Assembly (NCBI GenBank): GCA_964487255.1
Contig: CAZAQV010000072.1
Span: 1 to 6,319, forward strand
Reading direction: 5' to 3'
Source of the DNA: CAZAQV01 sp964487255
Lineage (GTDB): Bacteria > Myxococcota_A > Polyangia > Polyangiales > CAZAQV01
Length of the DNA stretch: 6,319 nt
The notes beneath the pieces were generated by a model. That model searched no databases. It had not been told where the DNA came from and saw only the letters and a list, made by a program, of their open reading frames with translations. Below, in pieces: positions 6,005 to 6,319 of the stretch (position 1 is its first letter; each line of letters opens with the position of its first letter). The position numbers and the translations under genes are program-made.

Positions 6005-6319
6005 CTATATACCTATCGCTTCGGCTTGTTGAATGAGGTGAAACAATTCCGCTCGGTCGCCGGTGCCGTCGGCGGCGATGGTGGGACGGATGAGCTTTTT
6101 GACGATCGCAAAGTTCGCTGAGCCCTTGTGCTTTGAGCCGCGAAGGAGCATACCGAAGGCCGCGATCCCAGCTGCGATGCGCTCGTTGTGGCTCGCGTCT
6201 TGGAGCGACTTGCCGTGGTCGTGTACCGTCCACTGCAGCTTCTTGCTCGTCGCGCCGTCGGGCTGCTTGTAGCGAACCTTGAGCGTCAAAAGTTCACCCG
6301 AGTGTGCCTCGCGCGATAG
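6005..6319 (-). CDS. YfbK-family von Willebrand factor A protein, C-terminal part (5' end outside the window)
   Basis: The frame is open from the window edge at 6319 to the TAG at 6007-6005, giving 104 residues; the gene begins beyond the edge. A TTG at 6289 is not a start, because the conserved sequence continues upstream of it (SREAHSGELLTLKVRYKQPDG spans that point). The pattern ELLTLKVRYKQPDG, then ERIAAGIAAFGMLLRGSKHKG (about 58-78), then DRAELFHLIQQAE near the end, matches the C-terminal domain that I know from YfbK-type vWA proteins (DUF3520). In full-length members it follows a vWF anchor region and a vWA domain with a metal-ion-dependent adhesion site, often behind a lipoprotein signal. 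Those parts are not visible here. The role is not well defined; protein-protein interaction at the envelope is the usual proposal. It converges with the HECGH lipoprotein gene. Confidence 0.85.
   Translation of the reverse strand, partial: LSREAHSGELLTLKVRYKQPDGATSKKLQWTVHDHGKSLQDASHNERIAAGIAAFGMLLRGSKHKGSANFAIVKKLIRPTIAADGTGDRAELFHLIQQAEAIGI

Noticed and set aside
6005..6289. Complete 94-codon gene starting at a TTG at 6289
   Set aside because: Conserved YfbK C-terminal sequence continues upstream of that codon to the window edge, so it is an internal Leu codon of a longer gene.

Overview
The window most likely comes from a moderately high-GC deltaproteobacterium of the Myxococcota type. 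The evidence is a MYXO-CTERM-like sorting tail (Cys, hydrophobic helix, Arg/Lys cluster) on a secreted peptidase, and two lipoproteins with the Asp/Ser/Ala-rich linkers after the lipid-anchored Cys that are common in that group. This assignment is inference from protein style; no rRNA or marker gene is present.

Layout, left to right. Bases 1-253 (minus) hold an open frame that resembles the middle of a pectate-lyase-like beta-helix protein. It has no N-terminal part and no credible start, and it lies in the same frame as the next gene, directly behind two consecutive stop codons. Bases 257-3562 (minus) encode a large secreted gingipain-type (family C25) cysteine peptidase with N-terminal RTX-like Asp/Gly nonapeptide repeats and a MYXO-CTERM-like tail. 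Bases 3642-4655 (minus) encode a lipoprotein with a probable beta-propeller-like fold and a GDIGDN motif; a stem-loop with a T-tract overlaps its stop codon. Diverging from it across an 82-bp gap, bases 4738-5841 (plus) encode a second lipoprotein with an HECGH metalloprotease-type signature. Bases 5842-6004 are a convergent spacer rich in inverted repeats. Bases 6005-6319 (minus) are the C-terminal end of a von Willebrand factor A protein of the YfbK family, cut by the window edge.

The three complete genes all encode exported or surface-anchored proteins: a surface cysteine peptidase, a propeller-like lipoprotein and a putative zinc peptidase lipoprotein. This suggests a small cell-envelope or extracellular-degradation neighbourhood, but nothing in the sequence proves that they act together. 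I see no mobile-element gene, CRISPR array, tRNA or rRNA, and no clear multi-gene novel system. The most interesting items are the unusual architecture of the peptidase, the truncated lyase fused in frame behind it, the HECGH lipoprotein, and the structured convergent spacer.
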